A stretch of DNA of 64,000 bases from Candidatus Woesearchaeota archaeon (GTDB lineage: Archaea; Nanobdellota; Nanobdellia; Woesearchaeales; JABIAG01), in NCBI GenBank assembly GCA_018653365.1, contig JABIAG010000001.1, positions 390,951 to 454,950 of the forward strand, given 5' to 3'. Below, piece after piece: positions 54,193-64,000 of this stretch. A program made the position numbers and the translations under genes. The stretch's first letter is position 1. Each line of letters opens with the position of its first letter. The notes beneath the pieces are model-generated. The model searched no databases. It had not been told where the DNA came from and saw only the letters and a program-made list of their open reading frames with translations.

Positions 54193-56526
54193 TTATTCCT
54201 CTTTGTTTTTTAGTTTTCTTCTTAAAAATATTTCAACCAAAAATACAATGACCGCAATTGGCAATATCAAATATCTATAATATTCCCTATCTTCAATTAC
54301 TTTCTCACTATCCTTCTTAATTTTTTCTATAATTTCTTTATGATTGTCAACATCTAGGATTTGTCCACCTGTAAGTCCAACCAACTCTTCCAATTCAGGA
54401 TTAAGTCCTAAATCCTCAAATTCTCTTGGATAATTAACTGCAAACTCTTCACCTAAGATTTTAAAGAAACCAGTTTGATCTGGAACTAAATTACCTGAAT
54501 AAATATTAGTATCAATTTCAATCAATTGAACATCGTTAATATCTGGGACTTTATCAGAATAAATACTAATGTCTAAACTTTCTCCAATTCTTCCATCTCC
54601 AACATTAACTCTAGTTCCTAATTTTCTCCGTGGATCACCAACAACCCAATTAGCAGTTCTAGAAATTAACTTTGAATTACCCTCTCTCAATAATTGTCCT
54701 GACCAAGAATTGCCTGCATCAGTAGCAAGAACTGCAACCCTACCTAAACCAAATCTCCAAACAGATAAAATTGGCAAACCGTTACTGCTAGCAACCAACA
54801 TTTGAGCCGAAGACTTTGGAACTACCTGATTAAAACCAAAAATTTTCGCATTAATGTCTAAATCTTTAGTGATAAAATGATTAGAATTTACCGATCGAAT
54901 ACTCCACTCTTTTTTCTCATTACTTCGTTCAGTTCCAAATACAAAAGAAAGTTGACCTTCACTGCCCGCTTTAAGATATGTTCCACCACCATTAGCGGCT
55001 AAAAGATCCATATAACCCTCATCCGTGCCCTCACCAATACCAACAGTATAAATGTTAATACCTTCACCACGAAGCCCTTTTGCAATTTCTAATGCGGTTT
55101 GAGGATTCTTTGTTTTACCATCTGAAATAATAATGATGTTTTTATTACCTGCTGCAGATTCAAGAAGTTGACCTGCACGAAGCAGACCTGTTTCTAAATA
55201 TGTTCCGCCTGTATCTTGTAACGAATTGATCTTGCCAGGGGTGTTAAGTTGAGTTTTAACCTGATTAAGTTCTGAAATTGTATGTGCTTCATTATTAAAT
55301 GCCACCACACCTAAATAATCTTCAGGATCTAATTGATTGAATACACTCATAGCTTGAGCTTTTTCAAGATCAACAACTGACCCGCCAACTGTTGCTAAAC
55401 CTGAACTAATCGAAATATCAATAACTAACACAACATTTAGATCTGTGATGTTTTCAATAACAGCAGCACCAACCTTTGTAGGAAGAATGGTTTGGAATTG
55501 AGCAGTTTCATATCCTCCCAAATCAAATGAGCTTGGCCCACCTATAACAAATAAACCATTACCATCTAATAAATAATTGGTTAAACTATCTGTTTTATCA
55601 TTAACTAGATTCGCAGGAAGGTCGTTAAGAATCACCCCAAAGTACCTATCTAAATTATTTGGAAGGGTGGCAACTTTCTCAAGATTATACATATCACTAA
55701 AAATCTTTTCAATTGGCGAAGACTTTTGTGAAACATAAAGCGCTTTTGGTTTGTCTAAAGAATTAATTGCCTTAAAGAAAATGTTATTTTGTTGATTTGA
55801 ATCACTTACTTTTAATTCTGCTTGAAGTTTATGATACCCTCCAGAAAATAAAAGTCTTACTTCTTCTACTCGAGCCTTATTATCTGAAAAACGATTTATT
55901 TCTTGTCCATCTCGTTTAAGAACAACATCATAAGGAACGTTTCCAACATTATTGACTTTAATGTAAAACTTATTTTCTAACCCACTTAAAACCATCTTAG
56001 GACCAATAATCGAAACAGAGGCATCTTTAGACTTTTCTTTAAGTTTTATAACATTAACAGTTGAATTAATTACTGAAGCAAATTTGATAACATCGGCTAA
56101 ATCTTTTCCAGAATTAGCATTCCCATCACTAATTAAAAGAATGTTATCCTCGCCAAACATAGAATTAAGAAGTGCATTACCAATTGGGCTTTTAAGATCT
56201 TCCCCAACAACAACAGAATTAACAACATCTAACTCTTCTAAACTTGCAATTAGCGAAGCAGAATCATCTTTAAACAAATTCATTGATGAAGACTTGTCAA
56301 TTAAAACATTAACAACAGAATCTCCCTTTTCAATTCTAGTAGTTGAACTGTATGGTGCTGCAAGAGCAACAATCAAAAGAGTGAGAATAACTAATCTTGA
56401 AATGAAAACAATCCACCTAATCTTCTTTTTTTCACTTCCTTTAATGAAAGAGTGATGTATCAAAATCATCAAGAAAACAAAAACAACAGGCACGAGTCCA
56501 AATAATAAAATGTTTTCAAATTCCAT
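54193..56526 (-). CDS. VWA domain membrane protein
   Basis: DLNVVLVIDISISSG...IIISDGKTKNPQTALEIAKGLRGEGINIYTVGIGEG; several TMs. Confidence 0.88.
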   Translation of the reverse strand: MEFENILLFGLVPVVFVFLMILIHHSFIKGSEKKKIRWIVFISRLVILTLLIVALAAPYSSTTRIEKGDSVVNVLIDKSSSMNLFKDDSASLIASLEELDVVNSVVVGEDLKSPIGNALLNSMFGEDNILLISDGNANSGKDLADVIKFASVINSTVNVIKLKEKSKDASVSIIGPKMVLSGLENKFYIKVNNVGNVPYDVVLKRDGQEINRFSDNKARVEEVRLLFSGGYHKLQAELKVSDSNQQNNIFFKAINSLDKPKALYVSQKSSPIEKIFSDMYNLEKVATLPNNLDRYFGVILNDLPANLVNDKTDSLTNYLLDGNGLFVIGGPSSFDLGGYETAQFQTILPTKVGAAVIENITDLNVVLVIDISISSGLATVGGSVVDLEKAQAMSVFNQLDPEDYLGVVAFNNEAHTISELNQVKTQLNTPGKINSLQDTGGTYLETGLLRAGQLLESAAGNKNIIIISDGKTKNPQTALEIAKGLRGEGINIYTVGIGEGTDEGYMDLLAANGGGTYLKAGSEGQLSFVFGTERSNEKKEWSIRSVNSNHFITKDLDINAKIFGFNQVVPKSSAQMLVASSNGLPILSVWRFGLGRVAVLATDAGNSWSGQLLREGNSKLISRTANWVVGDPRRKLGTRVNVGDGRIGESLDISIYSDKVPDINDVQLIEIDTNIYSGNLVPDQTGFFKILGEEFAVNYPREFEDLGLNPELEELVGLTGGQILDVDNHKEIIEKIKKDSEKVIEDREYYRYLILPIAVIVFLVEIFLRRKLKNKEE

Positions 56527-58292
56527 TAAAGATCCCCCCTCCATTTAATGATTATAAGTTCCACTATAACAAATATCAGAGCAATCCAAATAATTGTTTT
56601 TGAAATATCTTTTTGTTTCGAAAGGCCAACTGCCTGATCTCCAGCAAGTAAAGAATCCTGATCTAAATCAATAATGCTATTAAGATTAGACTCCTCAAAA
56701 TTTAATAAGTTAGTAGCAACAGTGTTATTATCAAAATTATATAACCCTACTTTGTTCATAACAACCCTATTAGTTTTTAGGTCTCCAACAGGAGTAGAAA
56801 CTTCCTGGAACGTAGTGGGAATAATTTCTCCAGTTTGAAATTGTAATTTATATTCTTCTTCTTCAGGAACAAGATAATCAATTAAGTAACTCCAAAATAA
56901 AGGAAAATCAGGGGTGCTCTTAAAATCAGATTGGCGCTCTAAAATTCCATACGTAATTATGTTATCTTTAACACAAATCAAAGTATTATTTGTATCTGTA
57001 ATAACCCACTCTTGACAATCTTCTTCAGCAGTAGAGAAATATTTGTAAACCTTACTAAACTCGACATCCGAAGTAACAGCATTATTAATAATCTTAATTG
57101 GTTGACCATTTTCTAAAGGAGCAAATAATGCTAAATTAGCTAATTTTTTGTAATCAATCAGGTGAGAATCAGATTGTAAATGTAATATGATTCCTGAATC
57201 TTTATTTTTTTCAATATCATGAAAAGTCGAGGGAAGAATTTTGGCTTTGTCAATATCTTTTATTATGTAAAGTTTGAAATCTCCATCAGGAACGACCGGA
57301 AGCTGAGTAGTGGTTATCTCCAACTTATTTAATGATTCAAGAGCGGTCTTAAGATAATCTTTACCCTCATTATTAGTAACATAAAGCGTTGGAATTCGTT
57401 TTACCTCAGGTAAACTAACATAAGCAACATTATCAACAGGAAAATCATCATTAACTTCTAGTTCAAACATGTTAGACCCTGGGGTTAAATCAAAATAAAT
57501 CGACTCAACACCGTTAGCTCGAAGAACAAGTTCTTTAGATTGCGTTGCAGACTTAACGTTAAACTTGACATTTTGAGAATTATAATTCTTAATTTTTAGT
57601 CGGGCTTGATCAGTAACTTCTAGATCAATAATTCCTACATTGTTAACTGGTTTGTTAAATGATTTAAAGACAACTCGAATATTCTTAGCATTTAACTGAC
57701 GCTTAGCAATTACGGGTTCAGGAATAGAGGCAAAATCAGAAAGAATATAAACCGTTCCACCCTGCATTAAACTAGATGCTTGTAACATTGCATCCTCAAT
57801 ATTTGAAAGCGTATCTGAGGGTTGAATGTTAGCCAAAATATCTGCTGCCTTTTCAGAACTGCCCTTCTCCACTAAGGTAAAGGGAATGTTCTCAGCAAGA
57901 ATAATAGAAACTTTATCTTTATCTTTGATTAAACTTTGCGCTTCCTTAATCGCTGCACTAAATCGAGTTGAAGAATCATATTTAGCCTGCATGCTGGCAC
58001 TAGAATCTAAAATTAAAGTAATGTGTTCCTCGCTCCTTTCTTGAGAGATGTTAAGTAACGGAGTTGCAGCAGCAAAAGCTAAAAGTAATATTGCTAATAA
58101 TTGTAATATAAATAACATGTTAGCCATGAGTTTCTTAAAGAAGGCTGAACGCTTTTTAATGGCTTTATCTTTAATAAAAAACATCAATGAAGAAAACACT
58201 TTCTTTTTAGGCTTACGAGAAAACAAATAAAATAAAACTAATGGAATAAGAAGAGCTAATGCGCTAAGTGCAAGGGGATTTCGGAAAGGCAT
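56526..58292 (-). CDS. BatA/VWA N-terminal domain membrane protein
   Basis: MPFRNPLALSALALLIPLVLFYLFSRK; ITLILDSSASMQAKYDSSTRFSAA. Confidence 0.88.
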   Translation of the reverse strand: MPFRNPLALSALALLIPLVLFYLFSRKPKKKVFSSLMFFIKDKAIKKRSAFFKKLMANMLFILQLLAILLLAFAAATPLLNISQERSEEHITLILDSSASMQAKYDSSTRFSAAIKEAQSLIKDKDKVSIILAENIPFTLVEKGSSEKAADILANIQPSDTLSNIEDAMLQASSLMQGGTVYILSDFASIPEPVIAKRQLNAKNIRVVFKSFNKPVNNVGIIDLEVTDQARLKIKNYNSQNVKFNVKSATQSKELVLRANGVESIYFDLTPGSNMFELEVNDDFPVDNVAYVSLPEVKRIPTLYVTNNEGKDYLKTALESLNKLEITTTQLPVVPDGDFKLYIIKDIDKAKILPSTFHDIEKNKDSGIILHLQSDSHLIDYKKLANLALFAPLENGQPIKIINNAVTSDVEFSKVYKYFSTAEEDCQEWVITDTNNTLICVKDNIITYGILERQSDFKSTPDFPLFWSYLIDYLVPEEEEYKLQFQTGEIIPTTFQEVSTPVGDLKTNRVVMNKVGLYNFDNNTVATNLLNFEESNLNSIIDLDQDSLLAGDQAVGLSKQKDISKTIIWIALIFVIVELIIIKWRGDL

Positions 58293-58367
58293 GATAACTT
58301 TTTGGCGAATGGGTTTATATAGTTTTTGCTGCTAAGCTTTATAAATGCATCTTGATTATTTAAAAGC

Positions 58368-58874
58368 ATGATAGTGACGTTAAGCGATAGAGCTAGTTTA
58401 GAAGTTCCTGAAGAGTTCTTAGAGTACTTATCTTCACACAAAAAACCAGCTTTTGTAAAGGGCTTTTTTACTCGACTAAAACGAGTTGTAAGAGAACGAA
58501 CAAAAGCCGAAGTTGGTTTAGATATTCTTGGGAATGAAACAAGAGGAATAACTTTCTTCGCTCAACAAATTGGATTATACTTTCGAAGAGAGGATCAGTT
58601 ACTTTTTGGTATAACCGAACCTAGTGAATATGCTCCCATAGTTCTTGGTAAAAAGGGACCTTTAAGAGGGGGAGTAAAACCGTTGAACGAATTTGATTTA
58701 GATTTCAAAGTGAATGGTGCTAGTTGTGAAGTTGTTTTAAGTTCAGATGTTTTATTAAAAAGCAGAATAACACAATTTAATAGAAGGTATGGTGCAGGAG
58801 TTGCAAATTATGCCCCTCATGCAACTCCATCAGAATTACACTTACTAGAAACTTTTTTTGGATATGAAAGATAA
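58368..58874 (+). CDS. Hypothetical protein
   Basis: Intact ORF after tttataaa; overlaps the next ORF. Confidence 0.55.
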   Translation: MIVTLSDRASLEVPEEFLEYLSSHKKPAFVKGFFTRLKRVVRERTKAEVGLDILGNETRGITFFAQQIGLYFRREDQLLFGITEPSEYAPIVLGKKGPLRGGVKPLNEFDLDFKVNGASCEVVLSSDVLLKSRITQFNRRYGAGVANYAPHATPSELHLLETFFGYER

Positions 58875-59214
58875 AGGTTACAAAAGTATATTGGTTAAAA
58901 TCATGAGTCGAAGAGTTAATGTAGGGGACAGAAATGTTGAGGTTATTATCGGTAAAGGAATGCAAGCTCATCTAACTGAGGTTGTTTTCCCTAAAATGCG
59001 ATTTACTCAGTATGGTGATTTTCTTAAAGTTTTGGAGAGGGAGGTAAGAAAATTATTTCAATCTGAACAATGTGAGGTATCTGATCCAAAAATGTGGGTG
59101 TTAAGATACGCAGGATATGAAGAAGAAAATGTGAAACCAACTGAAAATCAAAGAACTCTTCCTATAGAAAGAGGGATTTTTGGTGACCAAATGGTCTTCT
59201 ATACAAACTTTTAA
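58858..59214 (+). CDS. Hypothetical protein (start could be ATG 58903)
   Basis: Intact ORF overlapping the previous stop. Confidence 0.5.
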   Translation: MDMKDKGYKSILVKIMSRRVNVGDRNVEVIIGKGMQAHLTEVVFPKMRFTQYGDFLKVLEREVRKLFQSEQCEVSDPKMWVLRYAGYEEENVKPTENQRTLPIERGIFGDQMVFYTNF

Positions 59215-59258
59215 AAGTTCTACAAAACATTTAAATAGGTTCTGAATAATAAACTAGT

Positions 59259-59414
59259 ATGAATCTCTTTAAAAAAAAATGTTATGTCTGTAGTAAATGT
59301 GGATATAAATCTGTACAAGCAATCAAGACCTGTCCCACGTGTGGAACGAGTCTAGAAGAATATTGTTGTAAGTGCGGATGTGCAAAAGGGAATTGTACTT
59401 GTAAAAAATGCTAA
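59259..59414 (+). CDS. 51-aa Cys-rich zinc-ribbon-like protein, absent from the supplied ORF track
   Basis: MNLFKKKCYVCSKCGYKSVQAIKTCPTCGTSLEEYCCKCGCAKGNCTCKKC, 12 Cys; TATA-like tttaaata about 25 nt upstream. Confidence 0.75.
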   Translation: MNLFKKKCYVCSKCGYKSVQAIKTCPTCGTSLEEYCCKCGCAKGNCTCKKC

Positions 59415-59451
59415 TTATGAACCTAATTTCAGAATGGCACGGAGTGGAGTG

Positions 59452-60366
59452 ATGTTAGACACAATAATTATTGGAGGCGGACCCGCAGCACTAGCCGCAG
59501 CAGTATATGCCGCACGACAAAAAATAAAATTTATTGTTATTTCTAAAGATGTTGGAGGACAGGTAGCCTGGAGTAGTGATGTTGAAAATTATCTTGGATT
59601 TAGCTCAATTGTTGGAATAAAATTAGCTGGAGAATTTAAAAAACATGTAGAAACCAATGGCGTTAAAGTTGAAATGGCTGAAGTTGTTGGAATTGAAAAA
59701 AAAGGAAAACAATTCATTGTTAAAACACCAACAAAAAATTATGAAACTAAAACAGTTTTGATCACCTCAGGAAAAAAACCAAGAAAATTAGGTGTGAAGG
59801 GCGAAGAAGATTACGAAAAAAGAGGAGTGGCATATTGTGCAACCTGTGACGGACCAGTATTTAGCGGAATGAATGTTGCAGTTATTGGCGGAGGAAATTC
59901 GGCTTTAGACGCAGCATTGTTACTAGATAAGTATGCCAAAAAAATATATGTTGTTAATTTGAATAATCAATTATCTGGAGAACGAATGTTGCTTAGCAAA
60001 GTTAAGAAAAGCAAAAAAGTTCACATTTACGACAATGCAATCACTAAAGAAATAAAGGGAGATGGAAAAAAGGTAACCTCTCTAAGTTTTGAACAAAACG
60101 GAAAAGAGTTCGAAATTAAGGTTGGGGGAGTGTTTGTAGAAATTGGAAGTGTACCCTCAAATTCTTTTGATAAACTAACAAAGAAAAACCAGTGGGGAGA
60201 AATAACTATTCATACTAAAAATGGAATTTCAAATCAAACCTCAGTAACTGGAATGTTTGCTGCCGGAGATGTGAGTAGTGTTCCTGAGAAACAAGTGATA
60301 GTAGCAGCGGGAGAGGGAGTAAAAGCAATATTGGGAATATTTAAATACTTGAATGGTTTGAAATAA
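59452..60366 (+). CDS. trxB: Thioredoxin reductase
   Basis: IIIGGGPAALAAAVYAARQ; YCATCDGPVF; GMFAAGDVSS; start refined to 59452. Confidence 0.94.
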   Translation: MLDTIIIGGGPAALAAAVYAARQKIKFIVISKDVGGQVAWSSDVENYLGFSSIVGIKLAGEFKKHVETNGVKVEMAEVVGIEKKGKQFIVKTPTKNYETKTVLITSGKKPRKLGVKGEEDYEKRGVAYCATCDGPVFSGMNVAVIGGGNSALDAALLLDKYAKKIYVVNLNNQLSGERMLLSKVKKSKKVHIYDNAITKEIKGDGKKVTSLSFEQNGKEFEIKVGGVFVEIGSVPSNSFDKLTKKNQWGEITIHTKNGISNQTSVTGMFAAGDVSSVPEKQVIVAAGEGVKAILGIFKYLNGLK

Positions 60367-60381
60367 AAAAGGTGATAAAAC

Positions 60382-60708
60382 ATGGTTTCGCATGATGATA
60401 AAGTAATGGGAATGTTAGCACATCTATTAGGTATTTTTACTTGGTTTATAGGACCCTTGATTATACTCTTGGTTGCTAAAGACAAACACAAATTTGCATA
60501 CAAAAATGCAGCACACGCAATAAACTTTCAGATAAGCGTAACAATCTACGCAATAATCTGCGCATTGTTGGTTCTGGTATTAATTGGGTTATTATTATTG
60601 CCAATACTTATGATATTTGCACTAGTAGTAGAAATCGTAGGAAGTGTGAAAGCATATGAAGGAGCAGTATACAAATACCCTCTAGAAATACCTTTTATTA
60701 AAGCATAG
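60382..60708 (+). CDS. DUF4870-like small membrane protein
   Basis: MLAHLLGIFTWFIGPLIILLVAKDKHKFAYKNAAHAINFQI. Confidence 0.85.
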   Translation: MVSHDDKVMGMLAHLLGIFTWFIGPLIILLVAKDKHKFAYKNAAHAINFQISVTIYAIICALLVLVLIGLLLLPILMIFALVVEIVGSVKAYEGAVYKYPLEIPFIKA

Positions 60709-60742
60709 AAAAGTTTTTATATTTCTTTTTCTTTTTTCTTAT

Positions 60743-62092
60743 ATGCAACTAACTAATTTAGATTTTATTCTGATACTAATATACTTTGCAGTACTGATTT
60801 TAATTGGGTATTGGAGTTCAAGAAAACAAAATGAAGAAGATTACTTGATCGCGAATAGAAAGTTGGGAGCATGGCAAACCATGTTCACTATAAACGCAAG
60901 TAAAACAGGAAGTATCTTAATGTTGTTCACAGCACTAGTTTACATCTTTGGATTTGCTGCAATGTGGTATTTTATAGGAATGATTATCGGGGTATTGCTC
61001 TTCTTGCCATTTGCTTTAAAACTAAAAGAACGTTCAAGTGGAAAGTTTTATACTCTGGCAGATTATTTTAAAGCACATTATAGTAAAGGCGTTGCAGTAA
61101 TAGCATCACTTATCTCAATATTCTTAATGTTTGGATTCTTAGTGATAAATCTTATTGCAGGCTCTAAAATCTTCATGTTCTTTTCTGGATGGCCATTTTG
61201 GATTTGCGCGATTGTAATGATGCTAGTTGTACTGATATACATCTTAATGGGTGGATTTAAGGCAGTGGTGAAAACAGACATTCTACAATATGTGGCAATG
61301 CTATTCATCATGGTGTTGTTGTTCATTATACTCTTTAAAGGATCAATTATTCCACCCTCTGATTGGAACATTTTTACTATAAGTTTACCAAACCTTATTG
61401 GCTTTTTCATAGCAGGAATACTATTCCCCTTTGCAATGCCTGATATGTGGCAAAGAGTTTATTCATCAAAAAACAAACAAACACTAAAACGGGGAATAAT
61501 AAGCTCTGCAATAATCTATTTCGTATTTGCCTTCTTGTTAATTCTAATTGCATTAACAGTTAAATCACAGTTTCCTGGAGCAGATCCGGATCTAGCACTG
61601 CTTCACGGATTTGGAAGCTTACTTCCTACAGGACTGCTAGGACTATCAGTAGTGCTCTTATTTGCAGCAATAATGAGTACAATAGATACATCAATATTTA
61701 CTTCCTCATCTGCAATAATTCAAGACTATTTTAACTGGAATAAGAAAAAAACAATTAAAAACATTCGAAGAGTAATATTCATTGTATCAGTTCTAGGAGC
61801 GTTAGCTGCAATAGCAGTACAAAACTTAGTAATTGGAGCATACATCTTCATTGCAGCACTAGTTGTTTTAGCAATGATTGTCATAATCACCTGGATGAAA
61901 ATCAGGGTAAGATCATTAACACTCTTGAGCGGGTTTGTACTAGGATTAGTTGTATTTTTTATTGCACTGATTGTAGGAATGACAACTGGAAGCTTACAAC
62001 CCACCATCGTTCTTTATTCCCTTGTTGCAACCCTAATTGGATTGTTAGCTGGTAGTATAGTTAGCTATTTCAAATATAGAAAGTTCAGATAA
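60743..62092 (+). CDS. Sodium:solute symporter family protein
   Basis: EEDYLIANRKLGAWQTMFTINASKTG; multi-TM SSS architecture. Confidence 0.88.
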   Translation: MQLTNLDFILILIYFAVLILIGYWSSRKQNEEDYLIANRKLGAWQTMFTINASKTGSILMLFTALVYIFGFAAMWYFIGMIIGVLLFLPFALKLKERSSGKFYTLADYFKAHYSKGVAVIASLISIFLMFGFLVINLIAGSKIFMFFSGWPFWICAIVMMLVVLIYILMGGFKAVVKTDILQYVAMLFIMVLLFIILFKGSIIPPSDWNIFTISLPNLIGFFIAGILFPFAMPDMWQRVYSSKNKQTLKRGIISSAIIYFVFAFLLILIALTVKSQFPGADPDLALLHGFGSLLPTGLLGLSVVLLFAAIMSTIDTSIFTSSSAIIQDYFNWNKKKTIKNIRRVIFIVSVLGALAAIAVQNLVIGAYIFIAALVVLAMIVIITWMKIRVRSLTLLSGFVLGLVVFFIALIVGMTTGSLQPTIVLYSLVATLIGLLAGSIVSYFKYRKFR

Positions 62093-62717
62093 ATGTTTTC
62101 TCACCTAAACTTGAAGGAATATCACCAAACTCACAATCCTTACAGGTTGGATCAAGATTAACCCAATCTCCCTGTCTGTAACGGTTTAGTGCTTCAGGTA
62201 ACTGGGCCTGAATGTAAACGTGACCTGGAATGAAAACAAACTTAGTTTGAATACCTACACTTCTCAATAAAGATGAAAGTAAAACTGCATGATCATCACA
62301 ATCCCCACTTTGAACCTCTAATGTATAAGCAGGCTCTTTAACAAACTCAAACTTAACAGGGTCATTAACATAATTAATATTATCTCTAGTGAACAAATAA
62401 AGTGCTTTAGCATTACAAATTCTATTGCTCTTACAAGAAATACTTGTTATTTTATCTGCAACTTTCTTTATTTCACCATCAACCTTAACATATTGATAGA
62501 ACTCCTGAATGCTGTTAATGGAAAAGTTAGTTTGAGAACTTGTACCCTGAAATACCTCTTCAATCGTTGGAATAATGGTTGGAGAGGGATCTAACTTAAC
62601 AAAAGTGTTAGGAAGAACTGTTGCAATTATTATTAACGCTAAGAATATGGCTAAAACCCACTTAATTGGACTATGATACCATTTCTTGTCTTCAACCTCT
62701 TCTTCAATATGTTCCAT
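62085..62717 (-). CDS. Membrane-anchored transglutaminase-like protein
   Basis: VQSGDCDDHAVLLSSLLRSVGIQTKFVFIPGHVYIQ. Confidence 0.82.
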   Translation of the reverse strand: MEHIEEEVEDKKWYHSPIKWVLAIFLALIIIATVLPNTFVKLDPSPTIIPTIEEVFQGTSSQTNFSINSIQEFYQYVKVDGEIKKVADKITSISCKSNRICNAKALYLFTRDNINYVNDPVKFEFVKEPAYTLEVQSGDCDDHAVLLSSLLRSVGIQTKFVFIPGHVYIQAQLPEALNRYRQGDWVNLDPTCKDCEFGDIPSSLGEKTFI

Positions 62718-62763
62718 AATCAGTTAGTGAAAAGATGTTTAATAAATGTTATTATTAAAAGAA

Positions 62764-63030
62764 TTACTTAACTTTTTTAGCTTCGGTCTTAAAAGATTCA
62801 ACTTGTTTTTTTAATGATTTTATTGCTTTTTTAACAACTGCTTTAGCATCTGTTGCTTCAACCTTCATTCTAGGAACACCTACAAGAGGGTGATCAATTC
62901 TATAAGTCGCTAATTTAACATTTTTATCATTAACTAGCTCTTCTTTTAGTAGATTACAGAAACCATGCGAAACACCTTCTATTTCAAAAGTAACTGAATT
63001 CTTTTTATCTTCAATAAATCGTATTTCCAT
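62764..63030 (-). CDS. rpoL: DNA-directed RNA polymerase subunit L (Rpb11-like)
   Basis: VTFEIEGVSHGFCNLLKEELVND...ATYRIDHPLVGVPRMKVE; start refined to 63030. Confidence 0.9.
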   Translation of the reverse strand: MEIRFIEDKKNSVTFEIEGVSHGFCNLLKEELVNDKNVKLATYRIDHPLVGVPRMKVEATDAKAVVKKAIKSLKKQVESFKTEAKKVK

Positions 63031-63070
63031 TTTTCTTTGTGATGATAACGTATTTAAAAATGTTACTGTT

Positions 63071-64000
63071 TTAATCCTTAATAATTCCATACCCAACTAA
63101 TCTAAATCTGTTTCCCACCTTTCTTGAGATTGTAACTCTAGATTCAACATCAGCACAAACAGGAATTTTAAGTCTACACGACGCAATACCTTTCTTAAGA
63201 TCGGTAACCACCCCAACAGTAGCAGCAGAATTAACATTAAGCATTAAAATCTCTTTATCAGCAATAGGTTTTACATCTTGTTCATCCTTAGTTCCAACAA
63301 CTCTTTTAAGTAAATGAAGCTCAAGTTTGATAGACTCCCAAATCTTAGGTAGTTTACCTGGAGAACCAACAACAGTGCCTGCAAGAGTATCTGATTTAAC
63401 AATAGAGGGGTCTAATGATGTAAGAATAGCAACAGAGCCTCCTGGAATGATTTCTTCAACAGGAGTGGTACCAGACATTAAACCTAATACTTTAGTAATT
63501 AAATGACGAGGTTTGCCCTCAAACTCTTTAGCAGGTAAAATTTCAATTTCATCACCAATTTTGATTTGGCCTTGTTGTAATGCTCCCCCTAGTACTCCCC
63601 CCTTAACTTTATCAGGGAAAATACCTGGTTTGTTAATATCAAAAGATCTAGCAACAAGCATTAAAGGATCCTTCTTTAAATCATTTTTAGGAGTTGGAAT
63701 AACCTCTTGAATAGTTTTCAAAAGTAAATCAATATTTATCTTGTGAAATGCAGAAATAGGAATTATGGGCGCATCCTTAAATGCAGTATCTTTAATATAC
63801 GCTTTTATTTGATTATAATTCTCTAAAGCTTTTTCTTTTGAAACCAAATCAATCTTGTTCTGAATAATTATAACTTTTTTAATTCCCACAATTTCTAGAG
63901 CAGCTAAATGTTCCTTAGTTTGGGGTTGAGGACACTCTTCATTAGCAGCAATTAGAACTAATGCCCCATCCATAATCATTGCACCTGATAACATGGTAGC
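63071..64000 (-). CDS. eif2g: Translation initiation factor aIF2 subunit gamma, N-terminus beyond window
   Basis: TMLSGAMIMDGALVLIAANEECPQPQTKEHLAALEI; NKIDL; frame open to the edge. Confidence 0.95.
   Translation of the reverse strand, partial: ATMLSGAMIMDGALVLIAANEECPQPQTKEHLAALEIVGIKKVIIIQNKIDLVSKEKALENYNQIKAYIKDTAFKDAPIIPISAFHKINIDLLLKTIQEVIPTPKNDLKKDPLMLVARSFDINKPGIFPDKVKGGVLGGALQQGQIKIGDEIEILPAKEFEGKPRHLITKVLGLMSGTTPVEEIIPGGSVAILTSLDPSIVKSDTLAGTVVGSPGKLPKIWESIKLELHLLKRVVGTKDEQDVKPIADKEILMLNVNSAATVGVVTDLKKGIASCRLKIPVCADVESRVTISRKVGNRFRLVGYGIIKD

Noticed and set aside
1-64000. tRNA, rRNA, integrase or transposase genes
   Set aside because: None recognised by eye in intergenic gaps or ORFs; a tRNAscan-SE/Infernal run would be decisive.

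Overview
AT-rich archaeal chromosome segment, about 60 confident CDS. The small compact genes, the archaeal and eukaryote-like information-processing set and many orphan genes suggest a DPANN/Woesearchaeota-like lineage, but taxonomy is inference. Core genes: L1-L10-L12, S27ae-S24e-Spt4-Rpb7, TyrRS, archease-RtcB, RNase P Pop5-PsmA-Rrp4-Rrp41-Rrp42-RpoK, e-MtaB-like methylthiotransferase, RpoL, and aIF2-gamma (cut by the right edge). An Lhr-type helicase carries a 523-aa LAGLIDADG intein. Accessory content: (i) a tightly overlapping operon of orphan genes (2949-7006) with two diverged copies of a two-gene unit, next to a divergent kinase-like gene and an AbrB/PhoU-like regulator; (ii) a 3973-aa surface-protein gene (28352-40273) with several beta-propeller arrays, a 7x 'DGGF' repeat block, Ig-like repeats, poly-Gly hinge, TSP1-like segment, alpha/beta-hydrolase domain and C-terminal membrane anchor; (iii) a MoxR/DUF58/VWA operon; (iv) a divergent promoter with paired inverted repeats flanking a TATA box, upstream of a membrane protein/winged-helix pair; (v) several start-proximal RNA hairpins; (vi) an unlisted 51-aa Cys-rich zinc-ribbon gene upstream of thioredoxin reductase. 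No rRNA, tRNA, CRISPR array, transposase or integrase was recognised by eye.
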